Notes: generated by a model from the sequence alone, not told the origin. A DNA stretch of 64,000 nucleotides from Haloplasma contractile SSD-17B (GCF_000215935.2 NZ_AFNU02000003.1:62001-126000), one strand, 5' to 3'; positions 46,650-55,288 are shown, numbered from the stretch's first letter. A program made the numbers and translations.

Positions 46650-47591
46650 TTATTTTTTAATGGCTGTACTATATGTATCAAATTTACCTTTAAAACCACA
46701 ACCTCTAATCTTGTTTTTAAAATTTGTTCTCATACTTATATCATCAAAATCATTTAAATACCATTTTATCCTGGAAGTATCAACACACTCACAAATTTCC
46801 TTAATATATATTAAATCTACATTAGAAAACGAAAAACCAAATGAATATATTTCATTAATATCCCTCAATAAATTTCTAAAGTATATTATATTTTCATAGA
46901 TTATTTTCTTGGTATCTTTTCTCAATGTATTATGAAGATCTTCAAGTGGTATATCGAAACCAATGCCATCAAGTGTAATGTATTCTTCATAATCACTTTC
47001 TGAACCATGCCCAACTATAATTTTAGTGCCTTGAACACCATGAACATGGAAGACATTATTTATATCATATAATTTTTCTAATGTCTTAGTGTAATTAAAT
47101 GTCATAAAAGAATTATCGCTATCTTTTAGTAAGTTTTCAAACAAGATATTTTTTTGAATTTCCTCAGTAATTACTATAGAATTTATCCATTCTTCAAAAT
47201 ATTCATGAATTTTATTAACTGCTTCAAATATGTCATTGGCAGTATCTTCAATATTATTCATAGTTTTTCTGTAATCAATGTCATCTTCATCATCATAAAC
47301 TTCAACTAAATCATATAAATAATCGGAAAAATCTAAATATCCAAGTGTATTTTCAAAATCTTTCCATTCTTCACCTTCTGTTCTATTAATTACATCAACT
47401 AAAAAGTCAGCAACTTCTCCATCATCATAAATAGTTTCTCCATGATTAGACACGCTTCCACCGGGAGCAGTATATACACTACCACCTGTAGCTTGATATT
47501 GCTCATAAAGATATGCGTGAAAATCCTCGTAACTTGTCGGTAATTTATGAGCTAAATCAAATCCATTTCCTATTATAAATAATCTCTTCAT
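46650..47591 (-). CDS. abiH: AbiH family abortive-infection protein
   Basis: 313 residues. The N-terminus MKRLFIIGNGFDLAHKLPTS followed by YEDFHAYL is the hallmark of the AbiH phage-abortive-infection family; SFMTFNYTKTLEKLY and the C-terminal EIYSFGFSFSNVDLIYI are also typical. AbiH was first described from a lactococcal plasmid; its mechanism is not settled. It lies between the Ntn-hydrolase gene (same strand, 230 bases) and the element-end repeat. Confidence 0.9.
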   Translation of the reverse strand: MKRLFIIGNGFDLAHKLPTSYEDFHAYLYEQYQATGGSVYTAPGGSVSNHGETIYDDGEVADFLVDVINRTEGEEWKDFENTLGYLDFSDYLYDLVEVYDDEDDIDYRKTMNNIEDTANDIFEAVNKIHEYFEEWINSIVITEEIQKNILFENLLKDSDNSFMTFNYTKTLEKLYDINNVFHVHGVQGTKIIVGHGSESDYEEYITLDGIGFDIPLEDLHNTLRKDTKKIIYENIIYFRNLLRDINEIYSFGFSFSNVDLIYIKEICECVDTSRIKWYLNDFDDISMRTNFKNKIRGCGFKGKFDTYSTAIKK

Positions 47592-47629
47592 TTTATAACC
47601 TCTTATAATAATTTAGTATTATTATATCA

Positions 47630-47656
47630 TGTTTCTTAAGGGACAAGAATGCAACG
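47630..47656. repeat. Internal element-end repeat
   Basis: TTTCTTAAGGGACAAGAATG plus CAAC, an exact copy of the end repeat at 45166-45190. What follows (GTATAAAATCTTTTA) resembles what follows the repeat at 43951 (ATATAACGTCTTTA), so this looks like the original left end of the rnlAB-recombinase part. No dtd tail precedes it. Confidence 0.85.
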
Positions 47657-47675
47657 TATAAAATCTTTTAAAAAA

Positions 47676-47715
47676 ATACCCCAATAATATGGTTTTCCAT
47701 ATTATTGGGGTATTA
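47676..47715 (-). terminator. Terminator of the rnlA-rnlB operon
   Basis: 18-bp near-perfect inverted repeat AATACCCCAATAATATGG / CCATATTATTGGGGTATT, followed on the minus strand by TTTTTTAAAAG, 18 bases after the rnlB stop. Confidence 0.9.
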
Positions 47716-47732
47716 ACATGAGAATATTAATA

Positions 47733-48089
47733 CTAATAAATATTATTAGTCAAATTGTTTATTTGAGAGTTAGTCAAAATAGAATTATTTATACTAAGTG
47801 GTTCTTTTCTTAGTATTTCATTAGCGATTTCAAGTGTATTTGAATCAACTTCTATGTATTTAAAGTCATCAATATTTATAGTGCCATCATCATTTAATGT
47901 AGTTACAATAAATCTATATTTATTCATGCCAGCACATAAGGCAGTATCTATTAATATTTTTTCTTGATTATTTGAAGAGGATATCTTTATAGATTTTAAA
48001 TAATCAGAAATTTTAATTTCATAATTCAACAGAGTAATTATTGTACTAAGATTATTTGTGTATAATTTATTTACTATGTATTTTTTCAT
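47733..48089 (-). CDS. rnlB: RnlB-like antitoxin
   Basis: 118 residues. Motif-level agreement with the E. coli RnlB antitoxin: KILIDTALCAGMNKYRFIVT aligns with its GEILFDLLCA...NRFVTL region, GTINIDDFKYIEVD with GRIMLDTAKIID, and SILTNSQINNL with SVLSPDDVRQVL. RnlB neutralises the RnlA endoribonuclease. It lies 29 bases after the RnlA-like gene in the toxin-antitoxin order of rnlAB. I infer the match by eye, without a search. A relic of the same gene lies in cassette B. Confidence 0.72.
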   Translation of the reverse strand: MKKYIVNKLYTNNLSTIITLLNYEIKISDYLKSIKISSSNNQEKILIDTALCAGMNKYRFIVTTLNDDGTINIDDFKYIEVDSNTLEIANEILRKEPLSINNSILTNSQINNLTNNIY

Positions 48090-48118
48090 CGCAATATCCT
48101 CCTTTCAGAAATTTTACA

Positions 48119-49606
48119 TTAAAATATTATATAATATTTATTAATTAGTTCTAAACCTTCAATAATCAAGTCTCTTGCAACATTCATTTCCGAAATAACT
48201 TGAACATCCATAGAATTTTGTGACCAGTGAGAATATGGATGTCTAATTTTATTATAATAATTGTATAAATCATTTAAATAATCTATCTTAGTCTTATCTA
48301 AACCATTATTCGATGAATTATAATAGTATTTTTCAGTAGTTGAATCTTTACTAAAAAATGAAAAATTATTTCTACCATTAGTGTTTTCTGTATTTTTTCC
48401 TAATTTACCATTTAATATTTTATGCAAATAATATTCCATTGCTCTAAATGTTGGCGTAAGTAAACAGGTATAATCTGGCATGTAACCAACTAGCATTGTG
48501 TTAAAAACAGCAGAAAGGACATTATTATAGTGCTTAGTATCTGAAAAGTTTCCAGGAAAATTAGGAATTAAATCTTTCATCTTATTTATAACTTCTATTT
48601 CATCTATTGTTAGTGCATGATATGCATTTAAAGTTTCAACAACCTGATTATCATTTGGCAATTTTTCAATAGCATAAGAAATAAGTTTCTGAAATAGAAC
48701 AGTTTGCTTTCCCTGAACATATGATTTACTTCCTTTATAACAATTAATTGTTAATCTATCGTTTATATATTGTACTCTGATTTGTTTTAAATATTCTTTA
48801 ATATCTTCAATATAACTTTCGATTTCCTCATTTTCATTATTAAGTTCATCATTTTCCAAGGATATTTCTTTTATAATATTTTTCCAATCAGCAACATCAT
48901 ATCCTACAAAATATATAGATCCATCATTATATGACTTATAACCTTGGGATAACAGTGACTGTTTAGCCAATTCATCAACACGTTCATTATAATGTATTCC
49001 ACTATGAGCTTTAACGTGTCTAAAACGAATTTTTATTAATTTAGATTTGCAATCGTAAAATTTACTATATTCCTTAGTTAACGGTTTTTTGGCTTTCCAT
49101 TGTTTAGTAGCCCACTTTTCGATTCCTTCATAATCATAAAAAATTGTAATCTCTTTCTTCTTATTTTCTATAGCCCACAAAATTGCTTCTTTAACACCTT
49201 CAATTTCACCTGCTACATTACGTGAATCCATATATTTTTTGCTAACAAAAGCTTTAAACAAACTAAACTCGGATGTATCAGTAAGTAATATAGCACCAAA
49301 TCCATACTTTTCTTTTCCATTAACGTCAGGTGAATAACTACCATCAACAAAAGCTATTACTTGGTCTGACTCTAGATTATCAATTTCTTTCTGAATTTCA
49401 TTGTTAACATCTTTGACATCAACTTTTTTAACAGTTTCTGTTGTATCTTCCGTTTTTGAGATATACTCCTCTGCTTCAAGACGAGTTTTGAATGATTTGT
49501 AATCAGCTCCTGGAAATCCTTTCACTTGTTCTTCTGTCTGGTTCCATGTTTGATAAATCCCTGGTGTTTTTCCTACTTTAACTGCATAAAATTTGCTTTT
49601 TCCCAT
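48119..49606 (-). CDS. Viroplasmin-RNase HI-RnlA (HEPN) fusion, predicted toxin
   Basis: 495 residues. Residues 4-50: viroplasmin-like RNA/DNA-hybrid-binding domain (FYAVKVGKTPGIYQTWNQTE). Residues 82-220: RNase HI with catalytic D88 (AFVDGS), E134, D158 and D211, with HVKAHSGIHYNERVDELAK. Residues 250-280: coiled-coil-like linker. Residues 285-495: RnlA-like part with a HEPN catalytic set E391 (FRAMEYYL) and R455-x4-H460 (RHPYSH), equivalent to E258, R318 and H323 known in E. coli RnlA. In E. coli the separate RNase HI controls RnlA; here both are one chain. The next gene encodes an RnlB-like antitoxin. A phage-triggered RNase is the likely role. Confidence 0.78.
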   Translation of the reverse strand: MGKSKFYAVKVGKTPGIYQTWNQTEEQVKGFPGADYKSFKTRLEAEEYISKTEDTTETVKKVDVKDVNNEIQKEIDNLESDQVIAFVDGSYSPDVNGKEKYGFGAILLTDTSEFSLFKAFVSKKYMDSRNVAGEIEGVKEAILWAIENKKKEITIFYDYEGIEKWATKQWKAKKPLTKEYSKFYDCKSKLIKIRFRHVKAHSGIHYNERVDELAKQSLLSQGYKSYNDGSIYFVGYDVADWKNIIKEISLENDELNNENEEIESYIEDIKEYLKQIRVQYINDRLTINCYKGSKSYVQGKQTVLFQKLISYAIEKLPNDNQVVETLNAYHALTIDEIEVINKMKDLIPNFPGNFSDTKHYNNVLSAVFNTMLVGYMPDYTCLLTPTFRAMEYYLHKILNGKLGKNTENTNGRNNFSFFSKDSTTEKYYYNSSNNGLDKTKIDYLNDLYNYYNKIRHPYSHWSQNSMDVQVISEMNVARDLIIEGLELINKYYIIF

Positions 49607-49755
49607 TACATTTATATCCCCCTTAAAATTTAGTTAAAAACCAAGTATTTCACTTCTCTATTTTTTTATACTCTATAAAATGGTAGAATTCTTTTTTAAA
49701 TTATACCATTTTATTTCAAACATTAAAATAATTATAGAAAATTAAACTTATAATT

Positions 49756-49852
49756 AATTCTGAGGTTTATCAAAACTCTTACCACTAAACTCTTTAATTA
49801 TTTCATCTCTCACAGTTTCTAGAGATTCATCAAAATTAAAATCAATTTATCA
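49756..49852 (-). pseudogene. C-terminal fragment of an element-borne DUF
   Basis: The minus strand reads DFNFDESLETVRDEIIKEFS and GKSFDKPQN before a stop, with a stop also just upstream. It resembles the fragment in cassette B (YDLNYGVSFEGIRDEII), so both elements once had this gene between rnlA and the recombinase. The remaining 49607-49930 interval is AT-rich and empty. Confidence 0.5.
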
Positions 49853-49928
49853 TATATTTCCTCACAATATACTCTATTAACTGATTAATAATTATATAAT
49901 CTCCTAAATCATTCATCAAACACACTAA

Positions 49929-49963
49929 ATAATAGACCTTGGAATTCACTCCAAGGTCTATTT
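49929..49963 (-). terminator. Terminator of the recombinase operon
   Basis: AATAGACCTTGGA / TCCAAGGTCTATT stem next to the recombinase stop, with ATTATTTAG following on the minus strand. It lacks a strong T-run. Confidence 0.65.
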
Positions 49964-49965
49964 AT

Positions 49966-51593
49966 TCAACTAGTATATATCAAATCAAAATCTAACTTCA
50001 TGTTATACTTCTCTTCCCGCTGAGAACCGATTACCTTTATATATAAATTCTTTTTTATCGATAATTCAAACTCAAACTGTCCTGTTCTAATGTCTTTTAT
50101 TCTAATTGAGTTTACTAGGTCGTTTATAACTTCTAGCTTTTGTTTATGATTAACTGATTCATCACTCAGGATCTCCAACAAGCGCTCAACAAACACATTA
50201 ATATCATTATCATATAGTTGTTCCGTTGCTTGATCTATGTTGTAATCTGCATTATTTAATGATTTCGACTTTGCATTTAGATCATCTAGTTTATCATTCA
50301 CTATTTTAAGCCCTTTGTTGTAGAGGATTTCATCAATTAATCCATTAGCATATTGTTCAATAAGGTTGTTTTTACGTTTCTTTAGTGATTCTAGTTCTTC
50401 TTCTAAGTTTGCAATGTCGGAAGCTTCATTCTTCTTTTTAAATGTTTCCTTAATGAATGCTCGTTTTATGAATAGTTTAAACTTACTTGATTTTATGACT
50501 GATTTCAAACCTGTCATGAACATATTGTCTGCTAGATCGACTCTAAGAGACGGGACATCGCACTTATTAACCTTATTATTATTGAAGCAGGTATAGTATT
50601 TATGTCGCTTCTTATTCTTCATGTTTACTTGTACGGTTCTTCTTCCATACATCCTTGCTCCGCAGTTGAAACAAACGATCTTAGATGAAAATAAGTAGTC
50701 TTCAAAGTTTCGATCCGTAATGAGTTTATATTTATTCAATCGTGCTTGTACCTTGTCCCATACCTCTCTTGAAATAATTGGTTCATGTAAACCATCTACT
50801 AGTATAGGCTCATCCTTGTTTCGTCTTTTATTTCGTTCTGAATTGTTATATCTGATCTTTCCAATATAAATTGGATTTTTAAGTATTCGTTCAACAGAAC
50901 TCATTAAGAAGGACCTGCCCGTTCTAGTCTTGTAGTTTTTTCTATTAAGGTTAATGGCTATGTTCTTTTTACTCATACCACTTACATAGGAGTTAAAGAT
51001 ATAATGAATAATCTTTGACTCTTCTTCGTTTATTACAAAATACGTTTCGCCCTTTTCGTTTTTTAGACGTTTATACCCTAAACTGACATATTTTCCTCCT
51101 AAACTTTTACCTTCTTTATATCGCTTTAATCTTGACTCTGTAGTACGTATTCGGATGTTTTCTAACTCTAACTCACTCACTAATCCAAACACTGTTACAA
51201 GAATCTTACCTAACGTTACATTACTCGTATCGATACCATCTTTTAACGAGACATAAGATACCCCACACTCGGAACATAGATTTATAAACCAATGGATTTC
51301 ATGAGTTGAACGACTAATTCTGTCTAGTTTAAAGGAATATACTTTCTCTATTACATTCTCTTCTGACTGTATATCATCGATTAGCTTAAGTATTTCAGGT
51401 CGGTTAGCAAATTTACTACCTGATATACCTGGATCTTTATAAATGAATATGTCAGTTTCATTGTACCCATCGGATATGGCCCGAGCAATCAATTGATTTT
51501 TTTGAACATCTAATGATTGTCCATGTTCAACTTGTTGAGCTGTAGAAACACTCAGCGTAAGTAAATCGCGCATTTACGTTGCTCTTTACTCAT
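49966..51593 (-). CDS. Large serine recombinase, interrupted before the catalytic Ser
   Basis: Resolvase domain (residues about 10-150; DPGISGSKFANRPEILKLID, FKLDRISRSTHEIHW), Recombinase domain (YKRLKNEKGETYFVINEEES, NRKNYKTRTGRSFLMSSVER), a zinc ribbon (CFNCGARMYGR...YYTCFNN) and a coiled coil (about 375-450), the layout of phiC31-type integrases and ICE recombinases. Translation should begin at ATG 51593 (RBS GAGGAG), giving MSKEQRKCAIYLR and then TGA. The body with VSTAQQVEHGQSL lies in another frame and is open from ATG 51573. Removing five bases (CTGAG) would restore YLRVSTAQQ. Without that, Arg8 of the YxRVS motif is missing. The same disruption exists in the relic copy. Confidence 0.9.
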
Positions 51594-51885
51594 TAGAATC
51601 ACTCCTCTCGTATAATGTTCCATATGTTATTACATAATGCTTACTACGTGTTCGTCTTTTCTTCTTATACCCTAACGCTATGAAAATATGTCTTAATACT
51701 CTCCCTACACACTGACGATCAAAGTCATCTAAATCCATCTCTGATAACTCTACTTCATAATATTTACTAAATGTAAATACTCCAGCTATATCAAAGTAAT
51801 CATTATTGAGTAGCATGATTTTGATAAAGTCTCCTGTATTAATTGCTTTTAATAATAGTTGCCATATTGGTGTGTTTCTGTACAT
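51586..51885 (-). CDS. orf99, recombinase-associated protein of unknown function
   Basis: 99 residues; last four codons overlap the recombinase ATG by 8 bases, indicating translational coupling. The middle (MDLDDFDRQCVGRVLRHIFI, then ALGYKKKRRTRSKHYVITYG) could be a winged-helix-like DNA-binding fold, with a basic KKKRRTRSK stretch. Homologous remains sit beside the recombinase relic in cassette B, so it is part of the element backbone and could be an excision or regulatory factor. Confidence 0.65.
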   Translation of the reverse strand: MYRNTPIWQLLLKAINTGDFIKIMLLNNDYFDIAGVFTFSKYYEVELSEMDLDDFDRQCVGRVLRHIFIALGYKKKRRTRSKHYVITYGTLYERSDSNE

Positions 51886-52124
51886 AATATCTACAATTCT
51901 GACATTAACTAAGGATAAATTTTATTGTTTATCAGCACATTATACCTCGTTAACTCGTTCATGTTTTCCTAATTCTATATCTATAAATCTTGATATTTTT
52001 AAACTTTAAATATATCAAGCAAAATGATACAAAATAAAACATTACCTAAAGTATTATTAGGAAAATTGTTGTATGATTAATTTTTTTTCATCTATTTCTA
52101 CTTATGTCTTTCAATTTAATAAAG

Positions 52125-52153
52125 TTTGACATATCTTCATAATGCTTTAAATA
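52125..52153 (+). promoter_or_regulatory. Probable promoter of the small zinc-ribbon gene
   Basis: Perfect TTGACA at 52125-52130; a TAAATA box at 17-bp spacing or TAAAAT at 21 bp. It points to the 52193 gene and lies in the 51886-52192 intergenic stretch, which holds nothing else. Confidence 0.5.
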
Positions 52154-52192
52154 AAATTACATTATAATAATAAAATAAAGGAGGAATAGTAA

Positions 52193-52327
52193 ATGCCAAC
52201 GAATAAATGGATGTGTACACATTGTGGAAGAAGAACAAGTCGATCAGTTTCAAGTGGGCGTCCACTGCCGGGAAAATGTTCTAGAAAAGAGGGTAATCGT
52301 CCTCACTCATGGGTAAAAAACAATTAA
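52193..52327 (+). CDS. 44-residue zinc-ribbon-like protein
   Basis: Reads MPTNKWMCTHCGRRTSRSVS, then SGRPLPGKCSRKEGNRPHSW to the end VKNN. One CxxC pair plus a later Cys and His give a possible zinc site; the protein is strongly basic. A perfect AGGAGG lies 7 bases before the ATG. It is the only plus-strand gene of element A and sits next to the dtd junction. Similar short proteins occur in mobile elements; function unknown. Confidence 0.75.
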   Translation: MPTNKWMCTHCGRRTSRSVSSGRPLPGKCSRKEGNRPHSWVKNN

Positions 52328-52503
52328 TTATATAATATTGACTGAACATATAATATCTTTTTTGATTATTTTTAACCTATTTATTCTTACTAAAAGTCAA
52401 TATAATACTTACTCTAAAAATTCCTGTTTTTACTTTCACATTTTCAATTTTTTTAATTACCTGTATGTACCACCGTTTAATAATACTTGAATTTTAATAA
52501 TAT

Positions 52504-52550
52504 AAAAGGCATAACTCTGAAAGTTTGTCAGAGTTATGCCTTATTTTATT
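52504..52550 (-). terminator. Terminator of the relA-dtd transcription unit
   Basis: AAGGCATAACTCTGA / TCAGAGTTATGCCTT perfect 15-bp stem followed on the minus strand by TTATATTATT. It lies inside element A, so the present dtd terminator was also delivered by the element. Confidence 0.88.
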
Positions 52551-52576
52551 TTAAGGTATATCTAAGATTCAATAAA

Positions 52577-53023
52577 TTAATTATTACTCTCAAGCACAAT
52601 CGTAACCGGCCCGTCATTTGTAAAGTCGACTTTCATATCGGCTCCAAACTGACCAGTTTCGACTGTTAAATCATGTTCTTCACGTAACACTTCATTAAAT
52701 TTATCGTAAATCGTTTCAGCAAAAGCAGGGCGTGCTGCCTCTACGAAGCTTGGACGATTTCCTTTTTTGCAGTCACCGTACAGGGTGAACTGAGAAATCG
52801 ATAAAATCTTACCGCCTATATCTTTCACTGAGAGATTCATCTTCTGATTCTCGTCTTCGAAAACGCGTAAGTTGGCTACCTTTTTAGCGCAGTAATTTAT
52901 ATCATTAATACTGTCGGTATGTGTGATTCCGATCAAGAGTAGCAATCCTTCTTCTATTTCACCAACAGTCTCGTTATTTACTCTTACTTTTGCGTCTTTA
53001 ACTCGTTGTACAACTAGTTTCAT
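52577..53023 (-). CDS. dtd: D-aminoacyl-tRNA deacylase
   Basis: 148 residues, normal length. It removes D-amino acids (and Gly from tRNA-Ala) from tRNAs. [20 protein letters not shown] at the N-terminus, [18 protein letters not shown] in the middle and [15 protein letters not shown] at the end carry the two active-site motifs SQFTL and NxGPVT. It follows relA by 14 bases as in Bacillus. The last 213 bp equal the duplicated tail at 44948-45160, with the break in the SQFTL-coding segment, so the second active-site motif probably comes from the integrated element. Confidence 0.96.
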   Translation of the reverse strand: MKLVVQRVKDAKVRVNNETVGEIEEGLLLLIGITHTDSINDINYCAKKVANLRVFEDENQKMNLSVKDIGGKILSISQFTLYGDCKKGNRPSFVEAARPAFAETIYDKFNEVLREEHDLTVETGQFGADMKVDFTNDGPVTIVLESNN

Positions 53024-53037
53024 AAAACCACCTTAAT

Positions 53038-55221
53038 TTATTTATTCAATCGCTCAACACTGTATACATCGGATACCTTCTTAAGATTTACTACTAAGGT
53101 TTGTAACACATGAGCATTTCTCACATTAACTTTCAACTTGATCACAACAAGGTGATCGTTTTTAGCATCTGCTGAAATGGTTAATATACTGATATTCATC
53201 GCTGTAATCGTATGGATAATATCGGTTAATAAATTTTTTCTATTAAACGATGTAATCTTCATGTCGAGTTCATATTCTTTGTTTTCAGTTGTTTCAGCCC
53301 AGAATACATCGATCATTCGCTCCTTCTGTGAGTCAACAACATTGCGACAATCCTTTCGGTGAACGGTAATTCCCTTACCTTTGGTTACATAACCTATGAT
53401 TTCATCACCAGGAATTGGTGTACAACATCTTGAAATCTTAATTTGAGGATTTTCTAATCCTGTAACGTAAATTCCGGTATCACTTACTTTTTTTCTACGA
53501 TTCTCGATTGTTTTCTCGTTGAATGCTTCGAGTAGCTGCTTTTCATCAAACTCTACTTGATCTTTAAACATTTTTTGATGAACGGTTTGAGGAGAAACGG
53601 CCTTTTTACCAATCGCATAATAGAGTTCTTCTAAACTATTAATTCCCTGTTTCGAAAAGTGTTCACTAATATGCTCATCATTAAGTTTCTCATTGATATG
53701 CTCGTTTCCATCTAATTCTTTTAGTAATGCATCACGACCTCGGTCGACTATTATACTACGATTTTGCTTATTATAGTATTGTTTTATTTTGTTTCTGGCA
53801 TGCGCTGTTTTAACAATTTTCATCCAGTCTTCGCTCGGACCGAATGATTGTTTAGAGGTCTTTATTTCTATTACATCGCCGGTTTTCATTTGATAGGTTA
53901 GTGGAACAATTTTACCATTTACGATTGCTCCTACTGTCTTGTTACCTACCTCACTGTGAATACGATAAGCAAAATCAATCGGTGTTGCACCGTTTGGAAA
54001 ATCAAGCACATCTCCCTCAGGAGTAAACACATATACATTGGCAGAAATGATGTCGTCTTTAATCAATTCCATGAAGTCTTCAGCATCCGAATTCTCGGAG
54101 TATTCAACCATTTCACGATACCATTTTAGTTTCTTTTGAATTTCTACTTGTTCTTGTTCTGCAGTGTGGGCTTCACTTTCTTTATATGCCCAGTGAGCAG
54201 CCACACCATATTCTGCAACAAGGTCCATTTCATTGGTTCTTATTTGCACCTCAAAGATTTTACCGTTTAGCGCTATAATTGTTGTATGGAGAGACTGATA
54301 CATATTAGGTTTAGGCATTGCAATATAATCTTTAAATCGTTTTGGAATTGGTTTCCAATTCGAGTGGATTAATCCTAAGACCTGATAACAACTCGCTTCA
54401 TCATCAACAATGATCCGTAGTGCTAATAAGTCAAAAATCTCAGAGAATTCCTTATTTTTTTCTCTCATTTTTTTGTGAACACTAAAAATATTTTTAATTC
54501 TTCCCTTGATTGCAAACTTAATATCCTGCTCTTTCAGGCATCCTTTAATTTCGTTTATAATTGAATCAATATCGTCTTCACGTTCCCGTTGCTTTGTGTT
54601 AATTAAACTTGCAATATAATAATACTCCTCAGGGTCAATAAATCGTAAACATCTGTCTTCTAGCTCCGATTTTAGGCGATACATTCCGAGACGATGGGCT
54701 ATTGGAGCAAAGATTCCAAGCGTTTCTTTAGAAATCCGAACCTGTTTATGACGTGGCATATGTTTTAACGTCCTCATATTATGCAGTCTGTCAGCAAGTT
54801 TGATAATAATGACACGAATGTCCTTTGCCATGGCTAAAAACATTTTTTGGTGATTTTTAGCCTGTGCTTGTTCTTTTGATACATACTTGATTTGTCCTAA
54901 TTTGGTTACTCCATCTACAAGGGTAGTAATTTCATTACCAAATAAATCTGCCATTTCTTCTTCTGTAACTTCTGTATCTTCTAAAACATCATGCATAAGT
55001 CCTGCTGCAATTGTTTTTGGGCCTGCATGAAAAGAAGTTAAAATAAGACTTACTTCTATCGGATGAATAATATAAGGTTCACCCGATTTACGGATTTGCT
55101 TGGCATGTTTCTCTTTTGCATACTGATAAGCCCGTTTAATTATATTAATATTTTCTTCTTTTTTTATGTAAACACTTGATGCCTCAAGCAAGGCCTCATA
55201 TTTTTCTTCAACTATGGACAT
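53038..55221 (-). CDS. relA: Bifunctional (p)ppGpp synthetase/hydrolase
   Basis: 727 residues. HD hydrolase domain (GLMHDVLEDTEVTEEE, LADRLHNMRTL), synthetase domain (NMYQSLHTTIIALNGKIFEV), TGS domain (VYVFTPEGDVLDFPNGATPI), the zinc-finger-like CC motif (KISRCCTPIPGDEIIGYVTK) and a C-terminal ACT domain. As a Rel enzyme it makes and breaks the starvation alarmone. Its neighbours apt upstream and dtd downstream match the Bacillus order. Confidence 0.96.
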   Translation of the reverse strand: MSIVEEKYEALLEASSVYIKKEENINIIKRAYQYAKEKHAKQIRKSGEPYIIHPIEVSLILTSFHAGPKTIAAGLMHDVLEDTEVTEEEMADLFGNEITTLVDGVTKLGQIKYVSKEQAQAKNHQKMFLAMAKDIRVIIIKLADRLHNMRTLKHMPRHKQVRISKETLGIFAPIAHRLGMYRLKSELEDRCLRFIDPEEYYYIASLINTKQREREDDIDSIINEIKGCLKEQDIKFAIKGRIKNIFSVHKKMREKNKEFSEIFDLLALRIIVDDEASCYQVLGLIHSNWKPIPKRFKDYIAMPKPNMYQSLHTTIIALNGKIFEVQIRTNEMDLVAEYGVAAHWAYKESEAHTAEQEQVEIQKKLKWYREMVEYSENSDAEDFMELIKDDIISANVYVFTPEGDVLDFPNGATPIDFAYRIHSEVGNKTVGAIVNGKIVPLTYQMKTGDVIEIKTSKQSFGPSEDWMKIVKTAHARNKIKQYYNKQNRSIIVDRGRDALLKELDGNEHINEKLNDEHISEHFSKQGINSLEELYYAIGKKAVSPQTVHQKMFKDQVEFDEKQLLEAFNEKTIENRRKKVSDTGIYVTGLENPQIKISRCCTPIPGDEIIGYVTKGKGITVHRKDCRNVVDSQKERMIDVFWAETTENKEYELDMKITSFNRKNLLTDIIHTITAMNISILTISADAKNDHLVVIKLKVNVRNAHVLQTLVVNLKKVSDVYSVERLNK

Positions 55222-55288
55222 TCATCATCACCGCCTTTATGACAAGTTCGAGTATTGTGGTCTTAACTATGTTTTCAAACTATTTATA

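Larger units (their letters stand above)
45161..52789. mobile_element. Element A: serine-recombinase island integrated at dtd
   Basis: 7.6 kb between the displaced dtd tail at 44948-45160 and the point in the intact dtd where homology to that tail begins. It carries a recombinase, an Ntn-hydrolase-like protein, AbiH, RnlB-like and RNase HI-RnlA-like proteins, orf99 and a small zinc-ribbon protein. Under the model it supplied the present C-terminal 70 codons of dtd. The internal repeat at 47632 suggests two joined modules. Confidence 0.75.

Noticed and set aside
49966-51573. ATG 51573 as the true recombinase start
   Set aside because: It yields MRDLLTLSVST, without the Arg of the YxRVS motif, and has no ribosome binding site; the strong site serves ATG 51593 in another frame. 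It is kept only as a possible reinitiation point.
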